Source: Sneathiella sp. P13V-1
GTDB taxonomy: Bacteria > Pseudomonadota > Alphaproteobacteria > Sneathiellales > Sneathiellaceae
Reading direction: 5' to 3'
DNA: 64,000 nucleotides
Assembly: GCF_015143595.1 (NCBI RefSeq)
Contig: NZ_WYEU01000001.1
Coordinates: 372,001-436,000 of the forward strand
Numbering within the stretch: the stretch's first letter is position 1; each line of letters begins with the position of its first letter. A program made the position numbers and the translations under genes. Below are positions 47,176 to 56,829 of this stretch, one piece after another. The notes beneath the pieces are model-generated. The model saw only the letters and a program-made list of their open reading frames with translations, did no database searches and had not been told where the DNA came from.

Positions 47176-50100
47176 TTATCCGGCAACCAGTCTTCTTACG
47201 CCTGAGAATATTCTTCTGAAATCCTCCTGAATCATCAAAAGAGCAGGAACAAGGAATAACACCAGGAACGTGGCAACCATAAGGCCGAAGACCAAGGTGA
47301 TTGCCATCGGGATCAGGAATTGTGCTTGAAGGCTGGTTTCAAACAATAGTGGGCTCAAGCCCCCGATTGTTGTTAAAGACGTCAGTAAAACTGCCCGTAA
47401 ACGATCACAAGTCCCGTCCACCACAGCGTTCATATACTGCTCCCCGTTGGCCAGGCGTTCGTTTACGATACTCACCAGAATGATGGAATTGTTGACAAGA
47501 ATACCTGACAGGCCAAGCAAAGCGATCAGTGACAAGATGGTCAAATCATATCCCAGAATATAGTGACCGAAAATCGCCCCGACCAACCCAAATGGGATAA
47601 TGGACATCACCACAATAGGCCGCGAATAGGAAGCAAACACCCACGCCAGAATCAGATAGATCGCGGTCATACCAATCATGGCACCCAGTTGCATGTCAGC
47701 CAGCGTATCCGCCTGTTCTTCCGCTTTCCCTGCAAAACGATATTTGAGGCCATATTTCGCTGCAATTTCAGGAAGGCTAGAGTTTTCAAGACCCGCAATC
47801 ACATCATTGGCTGAAGTCACATCTTCATTGATGTCAGCGGTAACGCCTACTTCTCGCACCCCATCTTCGCGTTTGATACGAGCGTAACCTTGCTGCAAAG
47901 TGATATCAACCACCTCAGTAAGCGCCACTTCATCACCATTACGGCTTCTCAGATAAAAGTTTTGCAAAGCACCACTTGAAATACTTTCCCGCGGATACTG
48001 TACCCTGATGGTAACTTCCTCATCTTCACGGGCAAATTTGCGAGCAATCACACCTTCAAACGCGGCCCGCACCTGCGAGGAAATATCTTCTGTTGTAAAA
48101 CCGAGCGCTTTCCCGCGCGACGTTAGATTCAGGATCAATTCCTGCTTACCTGTTGGTAAGTCATCATCAATACTGCCCACACCATTAAAGGACGCGAGGA
48201 GAACCTTTACTTCATCGGCAGCCTGTTTCAGGTTTTCGATGTCATCCCCTTTCAGGCGAATATCGAGCTCTCGCCCCGGAGGGCCACCGACCCTCTCCCG
48301 CATGGCAAGTCTCTCCAGTCCCGGAAGGGGTCTGATTTCATTTTGCCACGCTATTAAGAAATCTTTGGTGCGCACATCACGCTGATCGGCGGATACCAGT
48401 TCCACTTGAATTCCAGCGCGGTGATCCCCTGCCACAGAACTAAATTGATCCCCGATACTAGTGCCAATTTTCCCAAGGCTGGTGACGACCAACCCGCCTT
48501 TGCCATTAGACAGTTCATCTTCTACCTTCAGAAGCGCCCGCTCCATCTCGTCAACCATCTGCTCTGTCGTTTCGCGTTTAACACCCGGCGAGAAAACCAC
48601 GTTCGCATAAATTACATCCGCTTCTGGTGTTGGGAAGAAGTTAAAGGCAATCCGCCCCCCGATCAACATACCAACGGCCAAGATCAAAACAGAAATAGCT
48701 GCTGCAAATGTCGCGTAACGCCAATGGACTGCGCCTGTTACAATGCGTTTGAACAGATGGGTCTGAAAATACTCAAATTTGCCATCGAACCATTTTCGGG
48801 CTCTGCTATCCTCCCCTTTTTGACGCAGGGCGAAACGCATATGCCCCGGCAAGACTAGGAAACATTCCACCAAAGACGCGATCAGGACCGCAACAACCAC
48901 AGCCGGAATCGCGCCGATAATCTGGCCGATGATATCGCCAATCATGAAAATCGGCAGGAAAGCAGCAATTGTGGTCAAACTGGATGCAAGAACTGGTGCC
49001 AACATCCTAAGGGCACCCTTTTCAGCCGCCTCCAATGGGCGAAGACCTTTTGATTTCAGGTGACTGCTATGCTCCCCCACCACAATGGCATCATCCACGA
49101 TAATGCCAAGGCTCATGATAATGGCGAAAAGACTGATCATGTTAATGGATTGTCCGGTAAATAACATGACACCCGCAGTGGCCATGATCGCCACCGGGAT
49201 ACCCGCCGCAACCCAAAAGGCCACACGGATATTGAGGAACACAAACAGGACGATCAACACCAGCGCCAATCCGCCAAGTCCATTTTCGAGAAGAAGGCGG
49301 ATACGGTCTTCAATAAGGCCGGCCTGAACATCAAACAGTTTTATTTTCAGGGCTGCTGGCCACCGCTTCTTTTCTGTTTCCAGATATTCGGCGACGATTT
49401 TGTTGGCTTCCAGCGCGTCAGTGCTTTGCGATCTTTGGATAAAGATCTCGATGGCTTGTTCACCTTCGATTTCCCCGGTGACCCCTTTTTCTTTAAAGGC
49501 GTCTTCTACATTTGCAATATCCCGAAGATAAATCTTCTCACCGCTGGGTAATGACTTTATTTCAAGACTACCCAGTGCTTTCGCATCTGTTTTCTGCTCC
49601 AATGTTCGCAGCTGACGTTCGAACCCGCCACCAATGGTGCCGAGCGGCACATCCTTCGAATTGTTTCTGATGACGGTGGAGATATCGCCAAGTGTTAGAT
49701 CCAGTCTTCTAAGTGCTTGGTCCGGAACCTCTACCCAAATCTCCTCATCCCGCGCACCGGTCAAGGTGATTTTGTCGATACCAAGGTCCAAAAGATCGTC
49801 CCGGATTGTCTTGGCGATAGCCTTCAAAGCTGTTTCAGAATAAGGGCCTGATACTGAAATCCGGGCGATAGGATCATAAAGGACGATCCGTTTAGTGATG
49901 GGTGTTTCGATCGTCTCGGGGAAAGTTGTGATTTGCGTAACGCCCTGCTCCACATCCGAAAGGGCTTCCTGCATATTCGTGCCCGCTTCGAACTCGACAA
50001 TTACTGTGCTACTGCCTTCCACAGAAAAGGACTGAACATTTTTCACACCGTTCAGAAAACGAACTTCTGGTAACAAGGCTGTGGTGATGTTCTTGTCCAC

Positions 50101-50283
50101 ATCCTCCGCACTGGCACCAGGCCACACGATGTTGACAGAAACCACTTCCGTTCCAAAGTCCGGGAAAAACTGAGTGTTAAGACGAAGAAGCGAGAATGCC
50201 CCCACTACCAACATCATAATCATCAAAAGATTATGGGCGTTTCGGTGCTGAACAAATATGGAAACGATACGATTGAGGTCCAT
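47176..50283 (-). CDS. RND family efflux permease (HAE1-like)
   Basis: Inner-membrane proton-driven pump exporting drugs, lipids or metals with the adaptor upstream. 1,035 residues, twelve hydrophobic helices and two large periplasmic loops. The proton relay in helix 4 is intact (MSLGIIVDDAIVVGEHSS); the second half has the matching LLGLSGILVNNSIILVSIV. The N-terminal RIVSIFVQHRNAHNLLMIMM is typical. Its start overlaps the adaptor stop by one base. An outer-membrane channel is not encoded here. The substrate is unknown. Confidence 0.94.
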   Translation of the reverse strand: MDLNRIVSIFVQHRNAHNLLMIMMLVVGAFSLLRLNTQFFPDFGTEVVSVNIVWPGASAEDVDKNITTALLPEVRFLNGVKNVQSFSVEGSSTVIVEFEAGTNMQEALSDVEQGVTQITTFPETIETPITKRIVLYDPIARISVSGPYSETALKAIAKTIRDDLLDLGIDKITLTGARDEEIWVEVPDQALRRLDLTLGDISTVIRNNSKDVPLGTIGGGFERQLRTLEQKTDAKALGSLEIKSLPSGEKIYLRDIANVEDAFKEKGVTGEIEGEQAIEIFIQRSQSTDALEANKIVAEYLETEKKRWPAALKIKLFDVQAGLIEDRIRLLLENGLGGLALVLIVLFVFLNIRVAFWVAAGIPVAIMATAGVMLFTGQSINMISLFAIIMSLGIIVDDAIVVGEHSSHLKSKGLRPLEAAEKGALRMLAPVLASSLTTIAAFLPIFMIGDIIGQIIGAIPAVVVAVLIASLVECFLVLPGHMRFALRQKGEDSRARKWFDGKFEYFQTHLFKRIVTGAVHWRYATFAAAISVLILAVGMLIGGRIAFNFFPTPEADVIYANVVFSPGVKRETTEQMVDEMERALLKVEDELSNGKGGLVVTSLGKIGTSIGDQFSSVAGDHRAGIQVELVSADQRDVRTKDFLIAWQNEIRPLPGLERLAMRERVGGPPGRELDIRLKGDDIENLKQAADEVKVLLASFNGVGSIDDDLPTGKQELILNLTSRGKALGFTTEDISSQVRAAFEGVIARKFAREDEEVTIRVQYPRESISSGALQNFYLRSRNGDEVALTEVVDITLQQGYARIKREDGVREVGVTADINEDVTSANDVIAGLENSSLPEIAAKYGLKYRFAGKAEEQADTLADMQLGAMIGMTAIYLILAWVFASYSRPIVVMSIIPFGLVGAIFGHYILGYDLTILSLIALLGLSGILVNNSIILVSIVNERLANGEQYMNAVVDGTCDRLRAVLLTSLTTIGGLSPLLFETSLQAQFLIPMAITLVFGLMVATFLVLFLVPALLMIQEDFRRIFSGVRRLVAG

Positions 50284-51536
50284 TAGCGTATCTCCACCCG
50301 CATGCCCGGCCCGATTTCAGCAAAACGCGTGGTGACGAGCTTATCACCTTTTTTCAGATTCCCTGTAATGACAACGGTATCGCCATTATCGAAAAGCACC
50401 TGAACATCTCTTTTCTCAAGCACCCCTTCTTTTGCGACATAAACCACCATATTATCAAAAACAGCAAAATCGGGGACGGACACGGCTTGATCATATGTTT
50501 CACCGTTCAAGAGAATTTCAACGAAGGCACCACTTCGAACCAAAGCAATTTCTGGCGCTTTATCCAGCACCGCAAAAACTTCGATACCACCTGTATTAGC
50601 GGTAATGGTTGATCCAACCCGATCCACACGCCCCTTAAATTCGGTAGCCTTGTCACCTGCTTTCCAGATGGCTGTGATGGGCCGCCCGACGATACCGGAA
50701 TTGCTTTTCAGAATAACACCATATTGCCTGTTTGAGAGATGAAAACGCGCTTCCAACTGATCAGCTTCCAAAAACTGTGCAACTTTGTCCCGGGCATCCA
50801 GCCGTTTGCCAAGTTCTGCGGAAACCTCCGAAACATACCCATCAAACGGGGCAACCAGCCGCGTATTTTCCAGATCCCGCATTGCCACGCGAACGGACAC
50901 TTCCATGCGCTGAATGGTCGCTTTTTGCTGCCCGATTTTTGCATCCATGACATTGAGTTGCGACCGTCTCTGCGCCACCTGCTGCTTTTGTCGGCTCAAA
51001 CTTGTCTGCGCTGCATCCAAAGATTTATCGGAGATATTTCCTTTTTTCCGGAGTTTTTCGGATCGCGCTAGATTTCTTTCTTCCAACTCCAGAATCTCAA
51101 GATCCCGATCAAGAAGGATACGATCAGACGCATTTGTTGCTTCCAACTCTTCCAAGCGAGCCTTTGCTTCCAACAAGGAACTGCGTTTTTCATCTAAGGC
51201 TGCTTCATAAGAAAAGGGATCAATCTCTACAAGTAACTCCCCACTTTTGATAAAGCCACCGTCCCTGAAACTCTCCCCGACCTTTATCACTTCACCCGCA
51301 ACCAATGAACGTAGCTCCACCTCTCTCGCGGCAAGAAGGGATCCAAATACGGAGATCTTTGGCGAAATAGCGCCTGGATTGACCTCTATTGCGGATACAT
51401 TCCACACCCGTTCCGCAACCGGCTTTGGTTTTTCTACAGGTTTGGTGTTCTTGAAATGAACAAATGTAGAAACACCACCGGCGATCAGCGCAATTGGGAG
51501 GATCACCTTGAATAACAATGTGAGAGGTCTACTCAT
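50283..51536 (-). CDS. RND efflux periplasmic adaptor (HlyD/MFP family)
   Basis: 417 residues with a membrane anchor or signal at residues 6-25 (LLFKVILPIALIAGGVSTFV), a barrel-sandwich part (LRSLVAGEVIKVGESFRDG, LLVEIDPFSYEAALDEK), a helical hairpin of about 100 residues and the beta-barrel end (LVTTRFAEIGPGMRVEI). It links the RND pump with an outer-membrane channel. Its ATG lies inside the 3' end of the TetR gene (8 bp overlap), so the three genes form one operon tetR-adaptor-pump. Confidence 0.94.
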   Translation of the reverse strand: MSRPLTLLFKVILPIALIAGGVSTFVHFKNTKPVEKPKPVAERVWNVSAIEVNPGAISPKISVFGSLLAAREVELRSLVAGEVIKVGESFRDGGFIKSGELLVEIDPFSYEAALDEKRSSLLEAKARLEELEATNASDRILLDRDLEILELEERNLARSEKLRKKGNISDKSLDAAQTSLSRQKQQVAQRRSQLNVMDAKIGQQKATIQRMEVSVRVAMRDLENTRLVAPFDGYVSEVSAELGKRLDARDKVAQFLEADQLEARFHLSNRQYGVILKSNSGIVGRPITAIWKAGDKATEFKGRVDRVGSTITANTGGIEVFAVLDKAPEIALVRSGAFVEILLNGETYDQAVSVPDFAVFDNMVVYVAKEGVLEKRDVQVLFDNGDTVVITGNLKKGDKLVTTRFAEIGPGMRVEIR

Positions 51537-52200
51537 TTACGTCACCTTCTACTGCAGGAATGCCCAATAGCGCCCATGCGCTTTTGACGGTTTCTTCAAT
51601 TAAAACTTCGACTTCATCCGGACCAAATTTTTCCCAGCCAAAGCGTTGACATACAAAAGCTTCATTTAGTCCAAATTGCAGACACAGCCCCACCAGACTG
51701 TGGGTCTTCAGCCCCACTTCTGCTTCGGATGCATGAGGTCCAATGGCGACCCTTACTAGACGTCCAATCAGATCGTGGACAATGTTGATATGCTGATTGA
51801 GGACCAAGTCAAAACAGGGACCCTTTTCTTGTACTTCCCTCATGACCAGACGCATCCGCCACTTTGGATTATTTTCATCTGTAATCGCACTGATAAAGAA
51901 ACTGACAATATTTTTGACAGTTAAACGGAGGTGGCCGGGATCTTCCGTCGCTTTTTCACAGTTCTCATCGATAAATATTTTAAGGCTCCCGCGAACGAAA
52001 GCCAGATCATCAACGATCTTTTGGAAGACCGCCTTATACAATCCGTCTTTATTTCCAAAATGATAGGAAATCGCCGACAGATTGGCGTTTGCCTTGTCCG
52101 CAATTTCCCGTGTTGAGACAGCCTCAAATGATTTACTGGCAAAAAGAGGGCCGGCTACATCTATCAAATTAAGCGCTGTAGTAGAGAGTTTTGTTGTCAT
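51529..52200 (-). CDS. TetR family regulator of the RND operon (CerR-like)
   Basis: 223 residues from the ATG at 52200 (MTTKLSTTALNLIDVA). N-terminal helix-turn-helix: GPLFASKSFEAVSTREIADKA, then ANLSAISYHFGNKDGLYKAVF. The C-terminal ligand domain has the pattern of the CerR / DUF1956 group, found with efflux genes. It heads the adaptor-pump operon, so self-repression with relief by a pump substrate is likely. A pseudo-palindrome 14 bp upstream (52214-52225) is a candidate operator. Confidence 0.9.
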   Translation of the reverse strand: MTTKLSTTALNLIDVAGPLFASKSFEAVSTREIADKANANLSAISYHFGNKDGLYKAVFQKIVDDLAFVRGSLKIFIDENCEKATEDPGHLRLTVKNIVSFFISAITDENNPKWRMRLVMREVQEKGPCFDLVLNQHINIVHDLIGRLVRVAIGPHASEAEVGLKTHSLVGLCLQFGLNEAFVCQRFGWEKFGPDEVEVLIEETVKSAWALLGIPAVEGDVNE

Positions 52201-52213
52201 TTTCAAAATTAGG

Positions 52214-52225
52214 TCAATCGTTTGA
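52214..52225. promoter_or_regulatory. candidate TetR operator
   Basis: TCAATCGTTTGA, palindromic at ten of twelve positions, 14 bp before the tetR ATG, between the two divergent regulator genes. Pattern only. Confidence 0.3.
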
Positions 52226-52351
52226 ATTATTCATATAACCCATAAACGAAAAATTACAAGTATTGGAATTTGCATCGAAACCATTTGTCAGTTTTTACGT
52301 CATTTCGTAGAAAGAGATTATATTTGCATTATAAATTTCTTTTGGGCGTCC

Positions 52352-52975
52352 ATGATCGATATTGAAAAACCTGAAACATCAAACCGCACAGCAATACAAC
52401 AGCGCACGCGTAAAATGATCATGGATAAAGCCGCCCGTCTGTTTCGGGACAAAGGCTACGGTTCAACTTCCTTTCGCGATATTGCTGCCGCGACGGGCAT
52501 GAAGGCGGGAAGTCTTTATTATCACTTCTCATCGAAGGAAGAACTTGCAGAAGAAGTATTGAGTCAGGGTCTTTTGCATGTGGCCGAACGTGTACAGGAG
52601 GCGGTGGAGGCGCTCCCCGATGGGGCAACTCCCATTCAGAAAATCAAGGCCTCAATGGTCGGCCATTTGACCGCTTTGCTTGAAAAGGGGGATTACACAT
52701 CCGCCAATATCAGATGCTACAACCATGTCCCCGCGCCGATTAAGAAAAAGCTGAAAGCCAGCCGCGAACAATATGATGATTTCTGGGCGGAACTGATCAA
52801 GGCAGGTGTGGATCAGGGATTGATCCGTAAAGACACCGACCAAACAACCCTTCGCTATGCGCTCATTGGCATGTTGAACTGGACGCTGGAATGGCGGGCA
52901 ACAAGCAGTGGCACACCCGAGGAACTTGGTGATCGCTTCTTCAGGATCTGCTTTGAGCCAACTCTTAGTGCGTAA
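52352..52975 (+). CDS. TetR/AcrR family transcriptional regulator
   Basis: 207 residues. The helix-turn-helix is clear (AARLFRDKGYGSTSFRDIAAATG and GSLYYHFSSKEELAEEVL, about residues 28-70). The C-terminal part is helical with the PEELGDRFFRICFEPT end. It is divergent from the RND operon across 151 bp, but a target is not shown; it may act on an unlinked fatty-acid or efflux gene. Its 3' end overlaps the lipoprotein gene (-) by 11 bp. Confidence 0.9.
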   Translation: MIDIEKPETSNRTAIQQRTRKMIMDKAARLFRDKGYGSTSFRDIAAATGMKAGSLYYHFSSKEELAEEVLSQGLLHVAERVQEAVEALPDGATPIQKIKASMVGHLTALLEKGDYTSANIRCYNHVPAPIKKKLKASREQYDDFWAELIKAGVDQGLIRKDTDQTTLRYALIGMLNWTLEWRATSSGTPEELGDRFFRICFEPTLSA

Positions 52976-53573
52976 GCCTGCCGTTTAAAAACGGCTGCAT
53001 GAATTTATTGATGCTGGCGACCATCTCAACATTGAAGTCACTCATCAGCTGTTCAACCTGCTGAAAATACATCATATCCCGATCATTCAGCGTAATATCT
53101 TCGGCAACCGTCTTAATCCGTGACACTTCTGCAGTTGCGATAGCCTTGTTGCCGTTTACTTCTTCAATTCGAAGTTCCGCCATCACTCTAAACTCATATC
53201 GCTCTGACTGGTCATTGGTGAAGAAGCCAGTCAGGCCCGTTTTCTTTTCCAGCTGTTTTTCAACAACGCTGGCATCTTTGATGGTGAGGACGGCAAACGC
53301 GTTTTGGTTGCCATTGGCGCGCAGGCGCTGCTCCGCCCATTTTCGAACGGCCTGATCAATTTTAACCGGCATTTCATGCTCAACATTTGGCGCTTTAAGC
53401 GGGGAGCGATATTCGTTCACCACCCGCACCTCACTGACATCCAGAATAATTTGAGAGACATGATTGAAGTTCAGCTCAGGGAGAACCTGACGTTCCGGGG
53501 TGGCAGCACAAGCGGAAAGCACGGCACCCAATAAAGCCAATAATCCAATACGAAACGCAATACTTCTTAGCAT
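52965..53573 (-). CDS. putative lipoprotein of unknown function
   Basis: 202 residues with lipoprotein signal and lipobox (LLALLGAVLSACAAT, Cys22 as lipidation site), then a mostly beta/helical domain with the stretches NEYRSPLKAPNVEHEMPVKI and FQQVEQLMSDFNVEM. Strong ribosome binding site (AAGGA) before the ATG. I do not recognise the family. It lies 66 bp downstream of hslO and may be the end of the argD-argF-hslO run. Confidence 0.75.
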   Translation of the reverse strand: MLRSIAFRIGLLALLGAVLSACAATPERQVLPELNFNHVSQIILDVSEVRVVNEYRSPLKAPNVEHEMPVKIDQAVRKWAEQRLRANGNQNAFAVLTIKDASVVEKQLEKKTGLTGFFTNDQSERYEFRVMAELRIEEVNGNKAIATAEVSRIKTVAEDITLNDRDMMYFQQVEQLMSDFNVEMVASINKFMQPFLNGRLTH

Positions 53574-53638
53574 CTGGTGTCCTTCCCCCTCATCACATTG
53601 CCGCCACCTTCCTTTAAAATCGTGGCAACTTTATGAAG

Positions 53639-54559
53639 CTATTCGCGGGCAGCCTCTACATCGTCAACAGTATACGCATAGTGAGTGCTACAGAACTGAC
53701 AATCCACACCAATTTCACCGTCTTCTGCCATTTCTTCCAGATTTTCGCGGGAGAAAGAGACAAGCGTTTTCATCACCCGTTCAGCACTGCAGCTACATTT
53801 ATCCTGCAATTCAGATACATCGTAAAGCCACACCCCATCTTCATGGAAAAGGCGGTACAATAATTCAGAAGCCCGCAAATGCGGGTGGGTCAGTTCTTCG
53901 GGTTTCACCGTGGCGGCAAGCGCTTCGGCATTACGCCACCCTTCATTCGCTTGTTCCTGCTTCAATTCCGCCAGACTTTCTTCAGGAAGCCGCTGGATCA
54001 TTAGGCCGCCCGCACGCCACTTGCCGTTTTTCTTTTCAACGGCAACATGAAGGCGGGTCTCCAACTGCTCTGATCGCGCAAAGTAGTTTTCCATGCAGGA
54101 TTGAAGGCTATCCCCTTCCAGATCCACAATACCCTGATAGCGTTGGCCTGTGTCGGCGCTATCGATAGTAAAAGCGGCATATCCGCCGCCCAGATATTTC
54201 TTGATGGATTTATCGCTGCCCGCCTTTTCGGCCTGCCTCAACATATCCTCGTTAAAGGCGGCATAACCACGTAAAGAACCCGGGGTCGTCAAGTCCGCAG
54301 CGATCATTCCAATAGGACCATCACTTTTGGTTTGAACGGTGAAAATTCCGTCAAATTTCAACGCACCGCCCAGCACTGCCGCCAAAACCAGGCCCTCACC
54401 CAGCATATGTGCCACTGTGTCAGGATAATCGTGACGCTTCAGGATACTGTCTAACGCACTTCCTAAACGAACAACACGACCACGCACCCCGGCTTCCGCC
54501 ATCTGAAATGGTTGGATCAGATTGTCTGCGACCGGGGCAATTTCGGAATTTTCACCCAT
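53639..54559 (-). CDS. hslO: redox-regulated chaperone Hsp33
   Basis: Holdase switched on by oxidative unfolding. 306 residues. The C-terminal zinc-binding cysteines are CSC (KCSCSAERVMKTLVSF) and CQFC (GVDCQFCSTHYAY); all four are present, so redox regulation should work. N-terminal features: GRVVRLGSALDSILKRHDYP and GEGLVLAAVLGGALKFDG. It lies 18 bp after argF and shares its direction. Confidence 0.96.
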   Translation of the reverse strand: MGENSEIAPVADNLIQPFQMAEAGVRGRVVRLGSALDSILKRHDYPDTVAHMLGEGLVLAAVLGGALKFDGIFTVQTKSDGPIGMIAADLTTPGSLRGYAAFNEDMLRQAEKAGSDKSIKKYLGGGYAAFTIDSADTGQRYQGIVDLEGDSLQSCMENYFARSEQLETRLHVAVEKKNGKWRAGGLMIQRLPEESLAELKQEQANEGWRNAEALAATVKPEELTHPHLRASELLYRLFHEDGVWLYDVSELQDKCSCSAERVMKTLVSFSRENLEEMAEDGEIGVDCQFCSTHYAYTVDDVEAARE

Positions 54560-54577
54560 AACTTTTTACTCTTTCAA

Positions 54578-55504
54578 TTATGAAGCGGCGTTCAGGCACC
54601 AGCGTAAAACGGCTTTCTGGGCGTGAAGGCGATTTTCCGCTTCATCGAAAATAACAGATTGAGGTCCGTCCATGACGGCTGCAGTCGCTTCTTCTTCACG
54701 ATGCGCCGGTAAACAATGCATGAATATGGCGTCGCTTGCGGCTTTTTCCATCAATTTTTCATCGATCTGGAAAGGGGCCAGCAAGTTATGACGATCTCCT
54801 GCATCATCACCCATGGAAACCCAGGTATCTGTCACAAGGCAGTCTGCGCCTACAGCGGCTTCCTCTGCGCTTCGGGTCACATGAACATTTGCACCCACTT
54901 CACGGGCCCAATCCAGCGCGCGCTGATCGGGGTTCAGTTCCTCAGGACAAGCAATACGGAACTCAAAATCAAATTTTGCAGCCGCATGGATCCAGGAAGT
55001 GACCATGTTATTGCCATCACCGCTCCAGGCGATGATCTTGTTTTTGATGGACCCTTTATGCTCTTCAAATGTCATGACATCCGCCATCAACTGGCACGGA
55101 TGGCTGTCATTTGTCAGACCGTTTATCACGGGAATTGTTGCGTGTTTCGCAAGCTCCGTCAGTTTGGAATGCGCGTCGGTGCGGATCATGATCGCATCAA
55201 CAAATCGGGACAGGACTTTTGCCGTATCCTCAACCGTTTCTCCGCGGCCTAACTGCAGGTCACCACTGTTAAGAACCATGGCATCGCCGCCCAATTGACG
55301 CATCGCCATGTCAAAAGACACGCGTGTTCGTGTGGATGGTTTTTCAAAAATCGCCGCAAGCGTATAGCCTTCCAACGACTTATCATCGTCTTTGGTACCT
55401 TTGGGTTTACCCGCACGGGCCTTTTTGACCTTTATCCCATCATCAATCATCTTGCGAAGGTCTGCAGCGTCTATCTCATGCAGATCGAGAAAATGCTTTA
55501 CCAT
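54578..55504 (-). CDS. argF: ornithine carbamoyltransferase
   Basis: Makes citrulline from ornithine and carbamoyl phosphate in arginine synthesis. 308 residues. Carbamoyl phosphate site [36 protein letters not shown], ornithine-site DTWVSMGDD, and [10 protein letters not shown]. Its ATG shares one base with the argD stop (TAATG). Operon argD-argF-hslO, the usual alphaproteobacterial order. Confidence 0.97.
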   Translation of the reverse strand: MVKHFLDLHEIDAADLRKMIDDGIKVKKARAGKPKGTKDDDKSLEGYTLAAIFEKPSTRTRVSFDMAMRQLGGDAMVLNSGDLQLGRGETVEDTAKVLSRFVDAIMIRTDAHSKLTELAKHATIPVINGLTNDSHPCQLMADVMTFEEHKGSIKNKIIAWSGDGNNMVTSWIHAAAKFDFEFRIACPEELNPDQRALDWAREVGANVHVTRSAEEAAVGADCLVTDTWVSMGDDAGDRHNLLAPFQIDEKLMEKAASDAIFMHCLPAHREEEATAAVMDGPQSVIFDEAENRLHAQKAVLRWCLNAAS

Positions 55505-56673
55505 TACGCCAACTCCTCACACGCAGCTTCCAGCGCAGAAATAAATTCTACGATATGCTCTTCTTCGATAATCAGTGGTGGCAGAAGACGCACAACATTG
55601 TCGCCGCCCTTTGCGGTCAGAACGCCATGTTTTTGCAAGGCATTAATCAACGCCCCGTTTTCCACCTTACATTTAAGGCCGATGTGAAGACCCACACCAC
55701 GAAGTTCCTCAATGACAGATGGATAGCGGTCGACAACCCCTTTCAAGGACTGCTGAAGACGTGCACCTTTACGGGCAACGCCTTCCATAAAGCCTTCTTC
55801 CGTCATTGTATCCACAACCGTTCTAGCAACGGCCATGGCAAGCGGATTACCGCCATAAGTGGATCCGTGGCTGCCAACGCTCATGCATTTCGCCACTTTT
55901 TCAACGGCAAGGCAGGCGCCCACAGGGAAACCATTACCAAGCGCTTTGGCGGATGTCATAATGTCAGGCGTAATCCCGCTATGTTCATAGGCGAACAGCT
56001 TACCCGTCCGGCCCATGCCTGTCTGGATTTCATCAAACATCAGAAGCAGGCCACGCTCATCACACAATTTACGCAATTCACGCAGGAATTCAGGTGCAAC
56101 TACCTGAATTCCACCTTCACCCAAAACAGGCTCAATGATAATACCTGCTGTCTCATCTGTAATTTCTGCTTTCACAAGCTCGATATCACCAACTGGAACC
56201 TGACTGAAACCTTCCATTGGCGGCCCAAAGCCTTCCAGAAGTTTTTCCTGTCCTGCCGCCGCAATGGTTGCAAGCGTCCGACCGTGGAACGCATTCTCAA
56301 AACCGATGACACGGAACTTTTCAGGCTGACCATTTTCCGCAAAATATTTGCGGATCATTTTCAGGCCACATTCATTTGCCTCAGCGCCAGAGTTACAGAA
56401 ATAAACAGCATCCGCAAAAGTGTTATCCACCAACTTTTGCGCCAGCTCTTCCTGGCCTGGGATTCTGTACAGATTGGAAATATGCATTAGTTTGCCAGCC
56501 TGATCAGAAACTGCTTTCACAATGTCAGGATGGGCGTGCCCCAAAGAGGTCACTGCGATGCCGGCAAAAAAGTCGAGATATCGTCGGCCATCGTTCCCGA
56601 ACAGGTATACGCCTTCCCCCTTCTCGAAAGAGAGATCTGCAGGAGCATAGTTCGATAACAAAGCCGGTATCAT
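55504..56673 (-). CDS. argD: acetylornithine aminotransferase
   Basis: PLP enzyme converting N-acetylglutamate semialdehyde to N-acetylornithine. 389 residues from the ATG at 56673 ([19 protein letters not shown]), behind GGAGAAGG; an upstream start at 56733 would add 20 unlikely residues. Motifs: [65 protein letters not shown], and the PLP lysine in [14 protein letters not shown]. Head of argD-argF-hslO, under the promoter at 56763-56791. Confidence 0.96.
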   Translation of the reverse strand: MIPALLSNYAPADLSFEKGEGVYLFGNDGRRYLDFFAGIAVTSLGHAHPDIVKAVSDQAGKLMHISNLYRIPGQEELAQKLVDNTFADAVYFCNSGAEANECGLKMIRKYFAENGQPEKFRVIGFENAFHGRTLATIAAAGQEKLLEGFGPPMEGFSQVPVGDIELVKAEITDETAGIIIEPVLGEGGIQVVAPEFLRELRKLCDERGLLLMFDEIQTGMGRTGKLFAYEHSGITPDIMTSAKALGNGFPVGACLAVEKVAKCMSVGSHGSTYGGNPLAMAVARTVVDTMTEEGFMEGVARKGARLQQSLKGVVDRYPSVIEELRGVGLHIGLKCKVENGALINALQKHGVLTAKGGDNVVRLLPPLIIEEEHIVEFISALEAACEELA

Positions 56674-56762
56674 TTTGCCTTCTCCAATTAAATGGCCAAC
56701 TAAGCATGGCCTAAAAAAGAAAAACCGCCCCAAAATACTGGAACGATCTAAGAAAGCGCGGA

Positions 56763-56791
56763 AGTATCGACAGGAGTTAGTTTCCTGTCAA
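56763..56791 (-). promoter_or_regulatory. argD operon promoter with an inverted repeat in its spacer
   Basis: Minus strand TTGACA (56791-56786), 17-bp spacer, GATACT (56768-56763). Inverted repeat GACAGGA / TCCTGTC (56789-56783 and 56775-56769, 7-bp arms, 7-bp centre) covers part of the -35 and most of the spacer, as expected for a repressor operator. The transcript would begin about 85 nt before argD. Regulator unknown. Confidence 0.6.
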
Positions 56792-56829
56792 TCAGAGTCT
56801 TTATATTTTGAGCGAAAAACGTCTGTTTT

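Noticed and set aside
55555-56490. 311-codon plus-strand frame
   Set aside because: Antisense to argD; no recognisable domain.
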